Assembly (NCBI GenBank): GCA_050732995.1
Contig: JBOHSA010000147.1
Location: 1-10,364, forward strand
Length of the DNA stretch: 10,364 bases
Source: JBOHSA01 sp050732995
GTDB taxonomy: Bacteria > Gemmatimonadota > Gemmatimonadetes > Gemmatimonadales > GWC2-71-9
Reading direction: 5' to 3'
Shown: in pieces, positions 1-5,809 of the stretch
Layout of the letters: every line of letters starts with the position of its first letter
Numbering within the stretch: position 1 is the stretch's first letter
Translations under genes and position numbers: made by a program
Notes under the pieces: model-generated
Told to the model about the DNA's origin: nothing
The model's input: the letters and a program-made list of their open reading frames with translations, nothing else
Database searches by the model: none

Positions 1-117
1 ATCCGCTACGTGCCCGAGGGCGGCGGCGTGCAGCGGGAAGACCTGCCGCGGCTCGAGATGCGATTCACGCGCACGGAGCGCGGCTGGCGCATCGCCGCCG
101 TGTCAGGCGTGCGCTAG
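1..117 (+). CDS. C-terminal end of an unidentified protein (partial, cut by window start)
   Basis: An open frame runs from base 1 to a TAG at 115-117 and encodes 38 residues. It is the only plus-strand coding sequence I support. The visible end contains the stretch RLEMRFTRTERGWRIAAVSG, an aromatic/charged then hydrophobic pattern that resembles the last two beta strands of NTF2/SnoaL-like alpha+beta domains or similar small folds. That resemblance is weak, and no catalytic motif is present in the fragment. The gene converges on the minus-strand ORF that ends at 114; the two stop codons overlap. No plus-strand terminator is visible after the stop. The family cannot be assigned from this fragment. 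Confidence 0.5.
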   Translation: MRYVPEGGGVQREDLPRLEMRFTRTERGWRIAAVSGVR

Positions 118-527
118 CAGCGCGCGGGTGCCGCTGCGGTCGGCATCGACGCCCAATAGTCGCCCAGGTGGTGGCGATGCATGCGGCCGGCGAGCTCCCG
201 CAAGACGGGGTGTTTTGGATCGGTCGCGACGCCCTCGATCACGAGCGGCTGGCGGGCCACGGCAAGCGACAGCCGCGGACGGCCCTCGAGCAAGAGCTCC
301 GCCCGATGCCCCACGGCCCGGGCCGCCGGGTCCAGCGAGGGGTGCCCCAGCGGGTACATGGCATGGCGATGGAGCGCGATGGAAAGCTCGATGAGGAAAT
401 CACTTAGATCCCGCGACAGCGTGGCGCGCTCAACGGGGTGCGGCGTCTCGGTCACCTCGAGCTCCGGCTGCCGGTCGTACCGGGAATCGTGGCTCAAGAT
501 AATGCATAGCGCCGTGGGGACGCTCAC
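114..527 (-). CDS. Short ORF, possible N-terminal remnant of a larger protein
   Basis: A 137-residue frame opens with GTG at 527 and stops with TAG at 114-116. The first 33 residues are probably unstructured. The middle (about 40-120) has a convincing protein character: a helix with DFLIELSIALHRHAMYP, a YP-x-GHP turn, a second helix, then RPRLSLAVARQPLVIEG and a helix ending MHRHHLG. This reminds me of N-terminal domains of longer proteins with helical repeats, in which a YPxxHP motif follows the first helix. Here the frame ends about 15 residues later in a low-quality tail rich in Ala and Pro. The gene lies directly downstream of the groEL terminator on the same strand, and no Shine-Dalgarno sequence is obvious. 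It may be an intact small gene, a C-terminally truncated one, or a pseudogene. Function unknown. Confidence 0.45.
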   Translation of the reverse strand: MSVPTALCIILSHDSRYDRQPELEVTETPHPVERATLSRDLSDFLIELSIALHRHAMYPLGHPSLDPAARAVGHRAELLLEGRPRLSLAVARQPLVIEGVATDPKHPVLRELAGRMHRHHLGDYWASMPTAAAPARC

Positions 528-535
528 ACTGCGTC

Positions 536-569
536 AAAACGAAACGCCCCGGGAACCTGCCCCGGGGCG
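536..569 (-). terminator. Intrinsic terminator of the groES-groEL operon
   Basis: On the minus strand a perfect 9-bp GC stem (CGCCCCGGG pairing with CCCGGGGCG, plus-strand 561-569 and 545-553) closes a 7-base loop and is followed by TTTCGTTTT. It begins 67 bases after the groEL stop and precedes the next minus-strand ORF. The U-rich tract occurs only on the minus side, so it acts on groEL transcripts and not on the convergent gene. Confidence 0.88.
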
Positions 570-636
570 CTCCTGCCCTCAACACGTCTGTGCGTCGCCG
601 CACTCCTGTGCGTCCGCGCGCCTACGCGCCTAGTGG

Positions 637-2271
637 TTAGTACATCCCGCCCATGCCACCGCCGGGCATCGGGGGCGACTTCTCTTTCTCCCGCTTTTCC
701 ACCACGACCGCCTCGGTCGTGAGGAGCAGCCCCGCGATGGAGGCCGCGTTCTGCAGGGCGGTGCGGGTGACCTTGGTCGGGTCGATCACGCCCGCCGCGA
801 CCAGGTCCTCGAACGCGTCGGTCTGGGCGTTGTACCCGAAGTTCTTGTCCTTCGAGTCCTTCACCTTGCCGACCACGATCGAGGCTTCGGCGCCCGCGTT
901 CTGCGCGATCATGCGAATCGGCTCCTCAAGCGCCCGCCGCACGATCTCGACGCCGATCTTCTCGTCCTCGTCCGCGACCTTGGTCTTGTCGAGCGTCTTC
1001 TGGGCCCACAGCAAGGCCACGCCGCCGCCCGGCACGATCCCCTCCTCGACCGCGGCTCGCGTCGCGTGCAGCCCATCCTCGACGCGCGCCTTCTTCTCCT
1101 TCATCTCGGTCTCGGTGGCCGCCCCGACGTTGATGACGGCGACGCCGCCGGCGAGCTTCGCCAGCCGCTCTTGCAGCTTCTCCTTGTCGTAGTCGGAGGT
1201 CGACTTCTCGATCTGGGCCTTGATCTCCTTGATCCGGCCCTGAATGTCGGCCGGCTTCCCCTTGCCATCTACGATCGTCGTATTGTCCTTGTCGATGACG
1301 ATCCGCTTGGCCTGCCCGAGGTCGTTCAGCACGGCGTTCTCAAGCTTGAGGCCCATCTCTTCCGAGATCACCGACGGGGCGCCGGTGAGCTTCGCGATGT
1401 CGATCAGCATCTCTTTGCGGCGGTCTCCGAAGCCCGGCGCCTTGACGGCGCAGACCTTCAAGGTGCCGCGGAGCTTGTTCACCACGAGCGTGGCCAGCGC
1501 CTCACCCTCGACGTCCTCGGCGATGATGAGCAACGGCCGTCCCGACTGTGCCACCTTCTCGAGGATCGGCAGCAGGTCCTTCATCGTCGAGATCTTCTTG
1601 TCGTGGATCAGGATGTAGGCATCCTCCAGCACGGCCTCCATCTTTTCCGGATCCGTGATGAAGTAGGGCGACAGGTAGCCGCGATCGAACTGCATCCCAT
1701 CCACGGTCTCGAGCGTGGTTTCCAGGCCCTTGGCCTCCTCCACCGTGATCACGCCGTCTTTGCCCACCTTCTCCATCGCTTCGGCGATCAGCTTGCCGAT
1801 CTCGGGGTCGTTGTTGGCCGAAATCGTGCCCACCTGCGCGATCTCCTTGGCGCCCTTGGTGGGCACGGAGATCTTCTTGAGGTCCTCGACCACGGCCTCG
1901 ACGGCCTTTTCGATGCCGCGCTTCAGCGACATCGGGTTGGCGCCGGCGGTGACCGATTTCAGACCCTCGCGGAAGATGGCCTGCGCCAGCACGGTGGCCG
2001 TAGTCGTCCCGTCGCCGGCAAGATCGGAGGTCTTGGTCGCCACTTCCTTCACCATCTGGGCGCCCATGTTCTCGATCTCGTCCTCGAGCTCGATTTCCTT
2101 CGCGACCGTCACGCCGTCCTTGGTGACAGTCGGGCTGCCGAATTTCTTGTCGATCACCACATTGCGGCCCTTGGGACCGAGGGTCACTTTGACCGCCTCG
2201 GCCAGCTGGTCCACACCCCGCTTGAGCCGCGCCCGGGCCTCCACGTTGAATTCCAGATGCTTGGCTGCCAT
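637..2271 (-). CDS. groEL: Chaperonin GroEL (60 kDa, Hsp60)
   Basis: This is the large subunit of the cytosolic GroEL/GroES folding chamber, which encloses non-native proteins and releases them with ATP hydrolysis. It has 544 residues, the normal family length. Visible motifs are LGPKGRN (31-37) and GDGTTT (86-91, with Asp87) of the ATP site, catalytic Asp399, and the chaperonin signature AAVEEGIVPGGG (406-417). The protein ends in the usual Gly/Met-rich tail PMPGGGMGGMY. The order equatorial, intermediate, apical, intermediate, equatorial is intact and no frameshift is seen. The ATG at 2271 is supported by AGGAGG nine bases upstream. It lies 20 bases after groES, shares its CIRCE-controlled promoter, and is followed by an intrinsic terminator. 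Many genomes have more than one groEL; the operon context marks this as the main housekeeping copy. Confidence 0.99.
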   Translation of the reverse strand: MAAKHLEFNVEARARLKRGVDQLAEAVKVTLGPKGRNVVIDKKFGSPTVTKDGVTVAKEIELEDEIENMGAQMVKEVATKTSDLAGDGTTTATVLAQAIFREGLKSVTAGANPMSLKRGIEKAVEAVVEDLKKISVPTKGAKEIAQVGTISANNDPEIGKLIAEAMEKVGKDGVITVEEAKGLETTLETVDGMQFDRGYLSPYFITDPEKMEAVLEDAYILIHDKKISTMKDLLPILEKVAQSGRPLLIIAEDVEGEALATLVVNKLRGTLKVCAVKAPGFGDRRKEMLIDIAKLTGAPSVISEEMGLKLENAVLNDLGQAKRIVIDKDNTTIVDGKGKPADIQGRIKEIKAQIEKSTSDYDKEKLQERLAKLAGGVAVINVGAATETEMKEKKARVEDGLHATRAAVEEGIVPGGGVALLWAQKTLDKTKVADEDEKIGVEIVRRALEEPIRMIAQNAGAEASIVVGKVKDSKDKNFGYNAQTDAFEDLVAAGVIDPTKVTRTALQNAASIAGLLLTTEAVVVEKREKEKSPPMPGGGMGGMY

Positions 2272-2280
2272 CTGCTATTC

Positions 2281-2286
2281 CCTCCT
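2281..2286 (-). promoter_or_regulatory. Ribosome binding site of groEL
   Basis: Minus-strand AGGAGG, nine bases before the groEL ATG and inside the 20-base groES-groEL gap, is a near-consensus Shine-Dalgarno sequence. It fixes the groEL start. Confidence 0.85.
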
Positions 2287-2291
2287 CGCGC

Positions 2292-2600
2292 TCACGCGAG
2301 CTTGGCGATAACGTCCGCTTCCTTGATCAGGATGATCTCTTCCCCGTCCAACTCGACTTGCGTGCCGCTGTACTTCCCGTAGACCACGCGGTCCCCCACC
2401 TTCAGCTCCATCGGGACCTTTTCGCCCTTTTCGGTCCGGCCGGGACCTACGGCGATCACCTCGCCCTGGATCGGCTTCTCCTTCGCCGTATCCGGGATGT
2501 AGAGCCCGCCCTTCATCGTCTCGGTTTCCTCCAGAGGCTTGATGGCCACCCGGTCTGCCAGCGGGAAGACCTTGAGCCGCGTCTTTGTCGCTGTTGCCAT
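2292..2600 (-). CDS. groES: Co-chaperonin GroES (10 kDa, Hsp10)
   Basis: This is the heptameric lid of the GroEL chamber. The chosen ATG at 2600 gives 102 residues (MATATKTRLK...), close to the usual 95-105. A longer reading from a GTG at 2618 is possible, but that codon sits on top of the Shine-Dalgarno sequence, so ATG is preferred. Visible features are the core start PLADRVAIKP, the mobile loop that binds GroEL (ETETMKGGLYIPDTAKEKP), the strand GEVIAVGPG, and the closing segment VGDRVVYGKYSGT followed by EIILIKEADVIA. It is first in the groES-groEL operon, with a CIRCE operator 55 bases upstream, so repression by HrcA and induction by heat or protein misfolding are expected. Confidence 0.98.
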   Translation of the reverse strand: MATATKTRLKVFPLADRVAIKPLEETETMKGGLYIPDTAKEKPIQGEVIAVGPGRTEKGEKVPMELKVGDRVVYGKYSGTQVELDGEEIILIKEADVIAKLA

Positions 2601-2610
2601 GGTGCGAATG

Positions 2611-2616
2611 CCCTCC
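2611..2616 (-). promoter_or_regulatory. Ribosome binding site that decides the groES start
   Basis: Minus-strand GGAGGG lies ten bases before ATG 2600. It overlaps the alternative in-frame GTG at 2616-2618, which argues against the longer start. Confidence 0.75.
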
Positions 2617-2655
2617 ACCGCGTTCAGGTTTGTATCTCTTTGCGACGATCGACTG

Positions 2656-2682
2656 TTAGCACTCTATAGTGATGAGTGCTAA
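2656..2682. promoter_or_regulatory. CIRCE operator (HrcA binding site)
   Basis: The sequence TTAGCACTC, nine spacer bases, then GAGTGCTAA matches the CIRCE inverted repeat without mismatch; symmetry extends one further base pair on each side (G/C at 2655 and 2683). CIRCE is bound by the HrcA repressor, whose activity depends on GroEL, giving feedback control of chaperonin synthesis. It sits in the groES leader between the likely promoter and the start codon. hrcA itself is not in this window. Confidence 0.97.
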
Positions 2683-2695
2683 CGACTGCCCCAGG

Positions 2696-2724
2696 AATCT
2701 CTCTTCGGGCAGAACGGGTGTCAA
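2696..2724 (-). promoter_or_regulatory. Candidate sigma-70 type promoter of groES-groEL
   Basis: Minus-strand TTGACA (2724-2719) is a perfect -35 hexamer. With a 17-base spacer the -10 position (2701-2696) reads GAGATT, which is poor (3 of 6). Transcription would start just upstream of CIRCE, a normal arrangement for repression. The -35 is convincing and the -10 is not; a TATAGA inside the CIRCE spacer is an alternative -10 but lacks a partner -35. Confidence 0.4.
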
Positions 2725-2733
2725 GGGGTGAAC

Positions 2734-2774
2734 GACTAGGGACTAAGGGGCGAAGGCGCTAAGGGGCTAAGGGA
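2734..2774. repeat. Degenerate 8-base tandem repeat upstream of groES
   Basis: Four to five imperfect copies of a CTAAGGGG-like unit lie head to tail (gactagg, gactaagggg, cgaaggcg, ctaagggg, ctaaggga). They fill the gap between the candidate groES -35 element and the end of the upstream small ORF, whose TAG stop falls inside the repeat. The units do not form a hairpin, so this is not a recognisable terminator. The function, if any, is unknown. Confidence 0.55.
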
Positions 2775-2880
2775 GGCGATTCTCGGGCAGCCATTGCGCG
2801 ACCGGGGTGTGGCCGCCGCGGCCCGCGCCGGCGCAGGCGATCACAACGCAGCACCACGCCAAGACCGACCAGCGAGTCAT
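2767..2880 (-). CDS. Candidate very small lipoprotein (37 aa), coupled to the NlpC/P60 gene
   Basis: The frame starts with ATG at 2880, which overlaps the TGA of the upstream NlpC/P60 gene as ATGA, and stops with TAG at 2767-2769. The N terminus MTRWSVLAWCCVVIAC has a basic residue, a hydrophobic core and a lipobox V-I-A-C with Cys16, so signal peptidase II processing and a mature 22-residue lipopeptide are predicted. The +2 residue is Ala, compatible with outer-membrane sorting. GGTGA lies four bases before the ATG, matching the 3' part of the anti-Shine-Dalgarno complement. The mature part (AGAGRGGHTPVAQW...) matches nothing I recognise. The coupled start and lipobox support a real gene; the tiny length and a stop inside a tandem repeat argue for caution. 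It may be a fragment of a once longer lipoprotein. Confidence 0.5.
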   Translation of the reverse strand: MTRWSVLAWCCVVIACAGAGRGGHTPVAQWLPENRLP

Positions 2881-3896
2881 GGGATCACCCGCCGGACCCC
2901 GACCCAGCGCGGCAGCCACCAGACCGCTTCCGGATCGTGCGGATCGAGGCGGGAGAGTTTCACCCCAGTGTTGGAGCTGTGGATGAACCGCCCTTCCCCG
3001 ACATACATCCCCACGTGGGTGACGCCGCCTCCAGGGCGGGCGGAGAACAGCAGGATGTCGCCCGGCTGAAGCGCCTCGATCACGGGAGAGACTTCGGAGC
3101 CGGAATGGGCTTGATCCCCGCTAGTGCGCGGCAGGCGAATGCCGTACTGCCCATAGGCGTACTGGATGAGGCCGGAGCAATCGAAGCCGTTCTCCGCTGT
3201 GCCGCCCCAGCGGTACGGACTGCCCAGCGCGTCGAGGGCGGTACGCACGACGTCCGCGGCGTTTCCGCTGATCCTGTAGGAGGGAGACGGGGGAAGCGCG
3301 AGTGGAGGATAGGTGGCCGGAGGCGGGGCTGGCGCGACCGGTGCGCGGCGGCCGATACGCGCCGCCCGGCCGACTCGGAGCGTCACTCCCGCCGCGAGAC
3401 TGAGCCCTTTGCGGGGATCGCGCGGCCGCCAGAACCCGCGCGGCCCTCGGTCCTCGACGCGGTAGCGTCCTTCGCCGCCCAGCGCGAGGCGGGAAAGCGG
3501 TCGCCACTCCACTCCGCCCCCCAGGCTCCAATGCACACCGAGCTGCTGGTCCGCGGTGTCGGTCGACAACCCCAGGACCGCCCCCATCAGGACGTAGGGT
3601 CCGAAGGTGCCGCGTCGGCGGTAGACCTGCAGCTCGTAGCCGAGCCCATAGAAGGCGCGGTTGCGTCCCAGGCTGTCGTGCACGACGGCCAGCAGGGACA
3701 GGCCGTGGGTGAAGGCGCCGCCCAGGGGAGCGCTGGTCCGGAGCTCGTAGCTCGCCGCGCGCCCGCCGCTCCACCATCGACCCACGTGGAGCTCTACCTC
3801 GCCGCTCTGGGCGGCCAGCGCGCCTGCCCCCTCCTCCAGTGCGCCGGGGAGGGCGAGGAGGGCGAGGAGCAGAGGAACGTCAGTCCGCCGCGGCAA
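2877..3896 (-). CDS. Secreted NlpC/P60 (C40) peptidase with N-terminal beta-barrel-like domain
   Basis: Predicted cell-wall endopeptidase. The C-terminal part (about 211-339) is an NlpC/P60 domain: GSPYRWGG, then FDCSGL with catalytic Cys240, QPGDILLF, THVGMYVG with His294, and FIHSSN with the third polar residue His306. This family usually cleaves peptide bonds in the peptidoglycan stem. Residues 31-180 form repeated amphipathic, aromatic strands (GRWW, YELRTSAPLG, FYGLGYELQVYRR, FGPYVLMGAVLGL, GVEWRPLSRLALGGEGRYRV) typical of a small outer-membrane beta-barrel, joined by a Pro-rich linker (183-207). No ATG or GTG fits. TTG at 3896 gives MPRRTDVPLLLALLALPG, a good signal peptide, and 339 residues, overlapping the upstream gene by 17 bases. 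The frame stays open far upstream, but that part is a shadow of the neighbouring genes. The peptidase is certain; the barrel and the start are inferences. Confidence 0.9.
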   Translation of the reverse strand: MPRRTDVPLLLALLALPGALEEGAGALAAQSGEVELHVGRWWSGGRAASYELRTSAPLGGAFTHGLSLLAVVHDSLGRNRAFYGLGYELQVYRRRGTFGPYVLMGAVLGLSTDTADQQLGVHWSLGGGVEWRPLSRLALGGEGRYRVEDRGPRGFWRPRDPRKGLSLAAGVTLRVGRAARIGRRAPVAPAPPPATYPPLALPPSPSYRISGNAADVVRTALDALGSPYRWGGTAENGFDCSGLIQYAYGQYGIRLPRTSGDQAHSGSEVSPVIEALQPGDILLFSARPGGGVTHVGMYVGEGRFIHSSNTGVKLSRLDPHDPEAVWWLPRWVGVRRVIP

Positions 3897-4164
3897 TGAC
3901 CGCCTGTTCCTGCGTGGCCCGGGGCGCCATGTGGTGGGACAAGAGGTGCGGGAGGCGCCGCATGAACCGGACCCAACCCCACAGCGCCCCGAACCCCGCG
4001 CCCGCTGCGCCGCCGGCCGCCACGGCGAGCATGGCGACCGGGTTCTCGAACCGCACGGCGACCAGCGCGCCGAGCCACAGGCCGAAATACGAAGCTCCCC
4101 AGGCCAAGAGCGGCGTGAGGAGCCATCCGACGACGATCGAAAGGGACGCCAGCCAGCGGGGCAC
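3880..4164 (-). CDS. Small integral membrane protein of unknown function (94 aa)
   Basis: A GTG at 4164 opens a 94-residue hydrophobic protein. A long apolar stretch (about 5-36) could be one or two membrane helices, and a Gly/Ala-rich stretch (43-66, including AAGGAAGAGFGALWG) is a further helix with small-residue packing motifs. A basic, His-containing segment follows (RFMRRLPHLLSHH), then a short polar tail. By the positive-inside rule the C terminus should be cytoplasmic. A purine-rich GGGGAGAGG lies 11 or more bases upstream. It is 28 bases after the six-helix membrane protein gene and overlaps the start of the NlpC/P60 gene by 17 bases, so the three probably share a transcript. I recognise no family. 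Confidence 0.7.
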   Translation of the reverse strand: MPRWLASLSIVVGWLLTPLLAWGASYFGLWLGALVAVRFENPVAMLAVAAGGAAGAGFGALWGWVRFMRRLPHLLSHHMAPRATQEQAVIAAAD

Positions 4165-4192
4165 GGTGCGCTAGTCCTCTCCCCGGCCCGCG

Positions 4193-4834
4193 CTACGACT
4201 TCCGGGTCAGGGCGCGGAGGGCAAACGCCGTCAGGGTGACGGTGTACCCTCCGCCCGCGGCGACCGGAATGCTCACGCCCAGTCCTGCCAGCCGCGCCAG
4301 GCTCGCCAGTACCACTGCACCCACGAGGAACGGCAGCGCAGTCTTCACCACCGGCTGCTCGCCGGGGAACGCCTGCCCTGCCGTCACGATCCCGCCCATC
4401 CACGCGACGAATGTCCCGAGCATCCACCAGATCGGCAGGTACCACCAGGTGCTCCGGCCCCCGACTGCATCCCAGGTCAATGGGTAGATGGTGACGATGT
4501 GGTTGAGCGGACGGAGGATCACGATGTCGCAGGCCATGAATACCACGGTCCCCCACAACCCCATGGCGGCGGCACCGGCCACGCCTTCGGTACTTTGGGC
4601 TCGCACCCAGCGGCCCGGGAGTAGGCTCGCCGCCACCGCGGTGGCCAGGACGATCAGGGCCAGGATGCCTTGCCGCAGCGCGCCCATCGGGGGCACGACC
4701 TGGAGGACCAGCGCGCACAGCAGCACGGCGGCGGCCGTGAGCGCGCCGACTTTCGTGCCGCCGACCAGTACGGTGCGGAAGTCCGAGCGGTCCGTCGCCG
4801 AGCGGGAAGAGGGGGGCGCCGCCGTGGCCGTCAT
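4193..4834 (-). CDS. Six-helix integral membrane protein of unknown function (213 aa)
   Basis: ATG at 4834 is preceded by AGGAG nine bases upstream (plus-strand 4844-4848). The polar N terminus (1-20, Ser/Ala/Pro rich) is followed by predicted helices at about 27-47, 53-73, 84-107, 130-152, 165-186 and 188-207, and a basic C-terminal RALTRKS. Helix 3 carries an acidic residue within an apolar stretch (FMACDIVIL), and helix 4 opens with an aromatic cluster, STWWYLPIWWMLG. No enzymatic motif is evident. It follows the second prenyltransferase gene by 51 bases and precedes the small membrane protein and NlpC/P60 genes, which suggests an envelope role, but only by position. Function is unassigned. 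Confidence 0.8.
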   Translation of the reverse strand: MTATAAPPSSRSATDRSDFRTVLVGGTKVGALTAAAVLLCALVLQVVPPMGALRQGILALIVLATAVAASLLPGRWVRAQSTEGVAGAAAMGLWGTVVFMACDIVILRPLNHIVTIYPLTWDAVGGRSTWWYLPIWWMLGTFVAWMGGIVTAGQAFPGEQPVVKTALPFLVGAVVLASLARLAGLGVSIPVAAGGGYTVTLTAFALRALTRKS

Positions 4835-4885
4835 CTGCCGATGCTCCTGGAGTGGAGGGAGTCCCGCTAATCTAGCGCCGCCGCC

Positions 4886-5809
4886 CTAGCGGGCAAACAC
4901 TGCGAGGACGACGATGTCGGTGATCGCCCACGCAGCCAGTGCCTGATACATACCCCGCTGGTGCCGCTGGGGTGTCCAGCGCGCGTGCTCCCGGTGCCAG
5001 GGCACGAGCACCCGGAGCCAGGCGGCGAGGGGTATGAGCAGCGCGGCCGCCCAGACACCGGAGCCGAGCCGCGCGACCGCGCCGGCGAACAGGGCGAATG
5101 CGGCGAGCACGCAGCCGAGCGCCACGGCCAGGCTGCGGCGCATTCCAAGGATCAACGCGAGCGTGCGATCCCCGCGGCGCCGATCCTCCTCGAATTGGTA
5201 CAGCTGGGTGAGAGGGTAGAGCCCCGCGAACAGCGGACAAAACGCCAGGAGGATGAGTCCATGCCCGAGGTCGAGCGGCCGTCCGGTCGCCGCCCACGCG
5301 GCGTAGGGTGTGATCGTCCCAAACCCCCACATGTTGATCACCCAGTCCACTCCGGCCACGGCCTTGAACCGGAACGGCGGTACCGAGTACAGGACCGACA
5401 GGGCGAAACACACCGCGTAGGCGATCCGGAACCCTGCCGGGAGGGCGAACGCGAGCACCTGGCCGCCGGCGAGCAGGACGACGCTGAAGGCGAGCAAGTG
5501 CCGGGGCAATGGCGGGGGCGCGATCAAATACCCGATGTCGCCTTCGTCCCGGTCGAACACGCTGTTGATCGCTAGCGTGGCGCCGTTGAGGAGCACGACC
5601 CAGATCACGAGCGCGAGCGCGGCGTGCGGCAGGGAGGCGCCACGCGCTGCGCCGTGCAGGCCCACGGCGAGCACGTAGCCCAGCGCCGTGTGGCCCGCCA
5701 TGATCGGCCATTCGGAGGGCCGCAGGTGCAGCAGGTAGGAAAAGAGCTCGCCCGGCAGCAGGCGGTAGCCCCAGCGGCGCCAGGCGTTGAGGGCTCGGGC
5801 GTCCGTCAC
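4886..5809 (-). CDS. UbiA-family membrane prenyltransferase, divergent type
   Basis: UbiA-family enzymes transfer an isoprenoid chain from a prenyl diphosphate to an acceptor, within a bundle of membrane helices. This 307-residue protein has many apolar helices and both Asp-rich motifs: N82-SVFD-RDEGD (Asp86, Asp88, Asp91) and EEDRRRGD (Asp209, Asp214), with YSVPPFRFK (141-149) after the fourth helix as in many relatives. The first motif continues as IGYLIAPPPLPRH instead of the common NxPxRP that contacts substrate, so it is not a typical MenA, UbiA or COX10 enzyme; the acceptor is unknown. Its GTG start overlaps the coaX stop as GTGA, so translation is probably coupled. A short inverted repeat around its stop (4863-4869 and 4887-4893) lacks a U tract. 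Confidence 0.9.
   Translation of the reverse strand: MTDARALNAWRRWGYRLLPGELFSYLLHLRPSEWPIMAGHTALGYVLAVGLHGAARGASLPHAALALVIWVVLLNGATLAINSVFDRDEGDIGYLIAPPPLPRHLLAFSVVLLAGGQVLAFALPAGFRIAYAVCFALSVLYSVPPFRFKAVAGVDWVINMWGFGTITPYAAWAATGRPLDLGHGLILLAFCPLFAGLYPLTQLYQFEEDRRRGDRTLALILGMRRSLAVALGCVLAAFALFAGAVARLGSGVWAAALLIPLAAWLRVLVPWHREHARWTPQRHQRGMYQALAAWAITDIVVLAVFAR

Noticed and set aside
570..636. Short similar segments (TGTGCGTC twice) after groEL as a meaningful repeat
   Set aside because: There are only two imperfect copies in a GC-rich 3' untranslated segment; chance is sufficient.
1066..2382. Long plus-strand open frame (438 codons) opposite groEL and groES
   Set aside because: It is antisense to two certain genes. 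The residue make-up (rich in His, Leu, Asp, Arg) is what codon bias on the other strand produces at high GC.
3897..4718. N-terminal extension of the NlpC/P60 frame to a 613-residue protein
   Set aside because: The extra part is Arg/Pro/Gly-rich and lies over two membrane protein genes in another frame; the signal peptide from TTG 3896 explains the true start.
4863..4893. Inverted repeat CCCGCTA...TAGCGGG after the second prenyltransferase, as a terminator
   Set aside because: The stem is only seven base pairs with a 17-base loop and has no U tract, and it overlaps the stop codon. Termination here cannot be supported.
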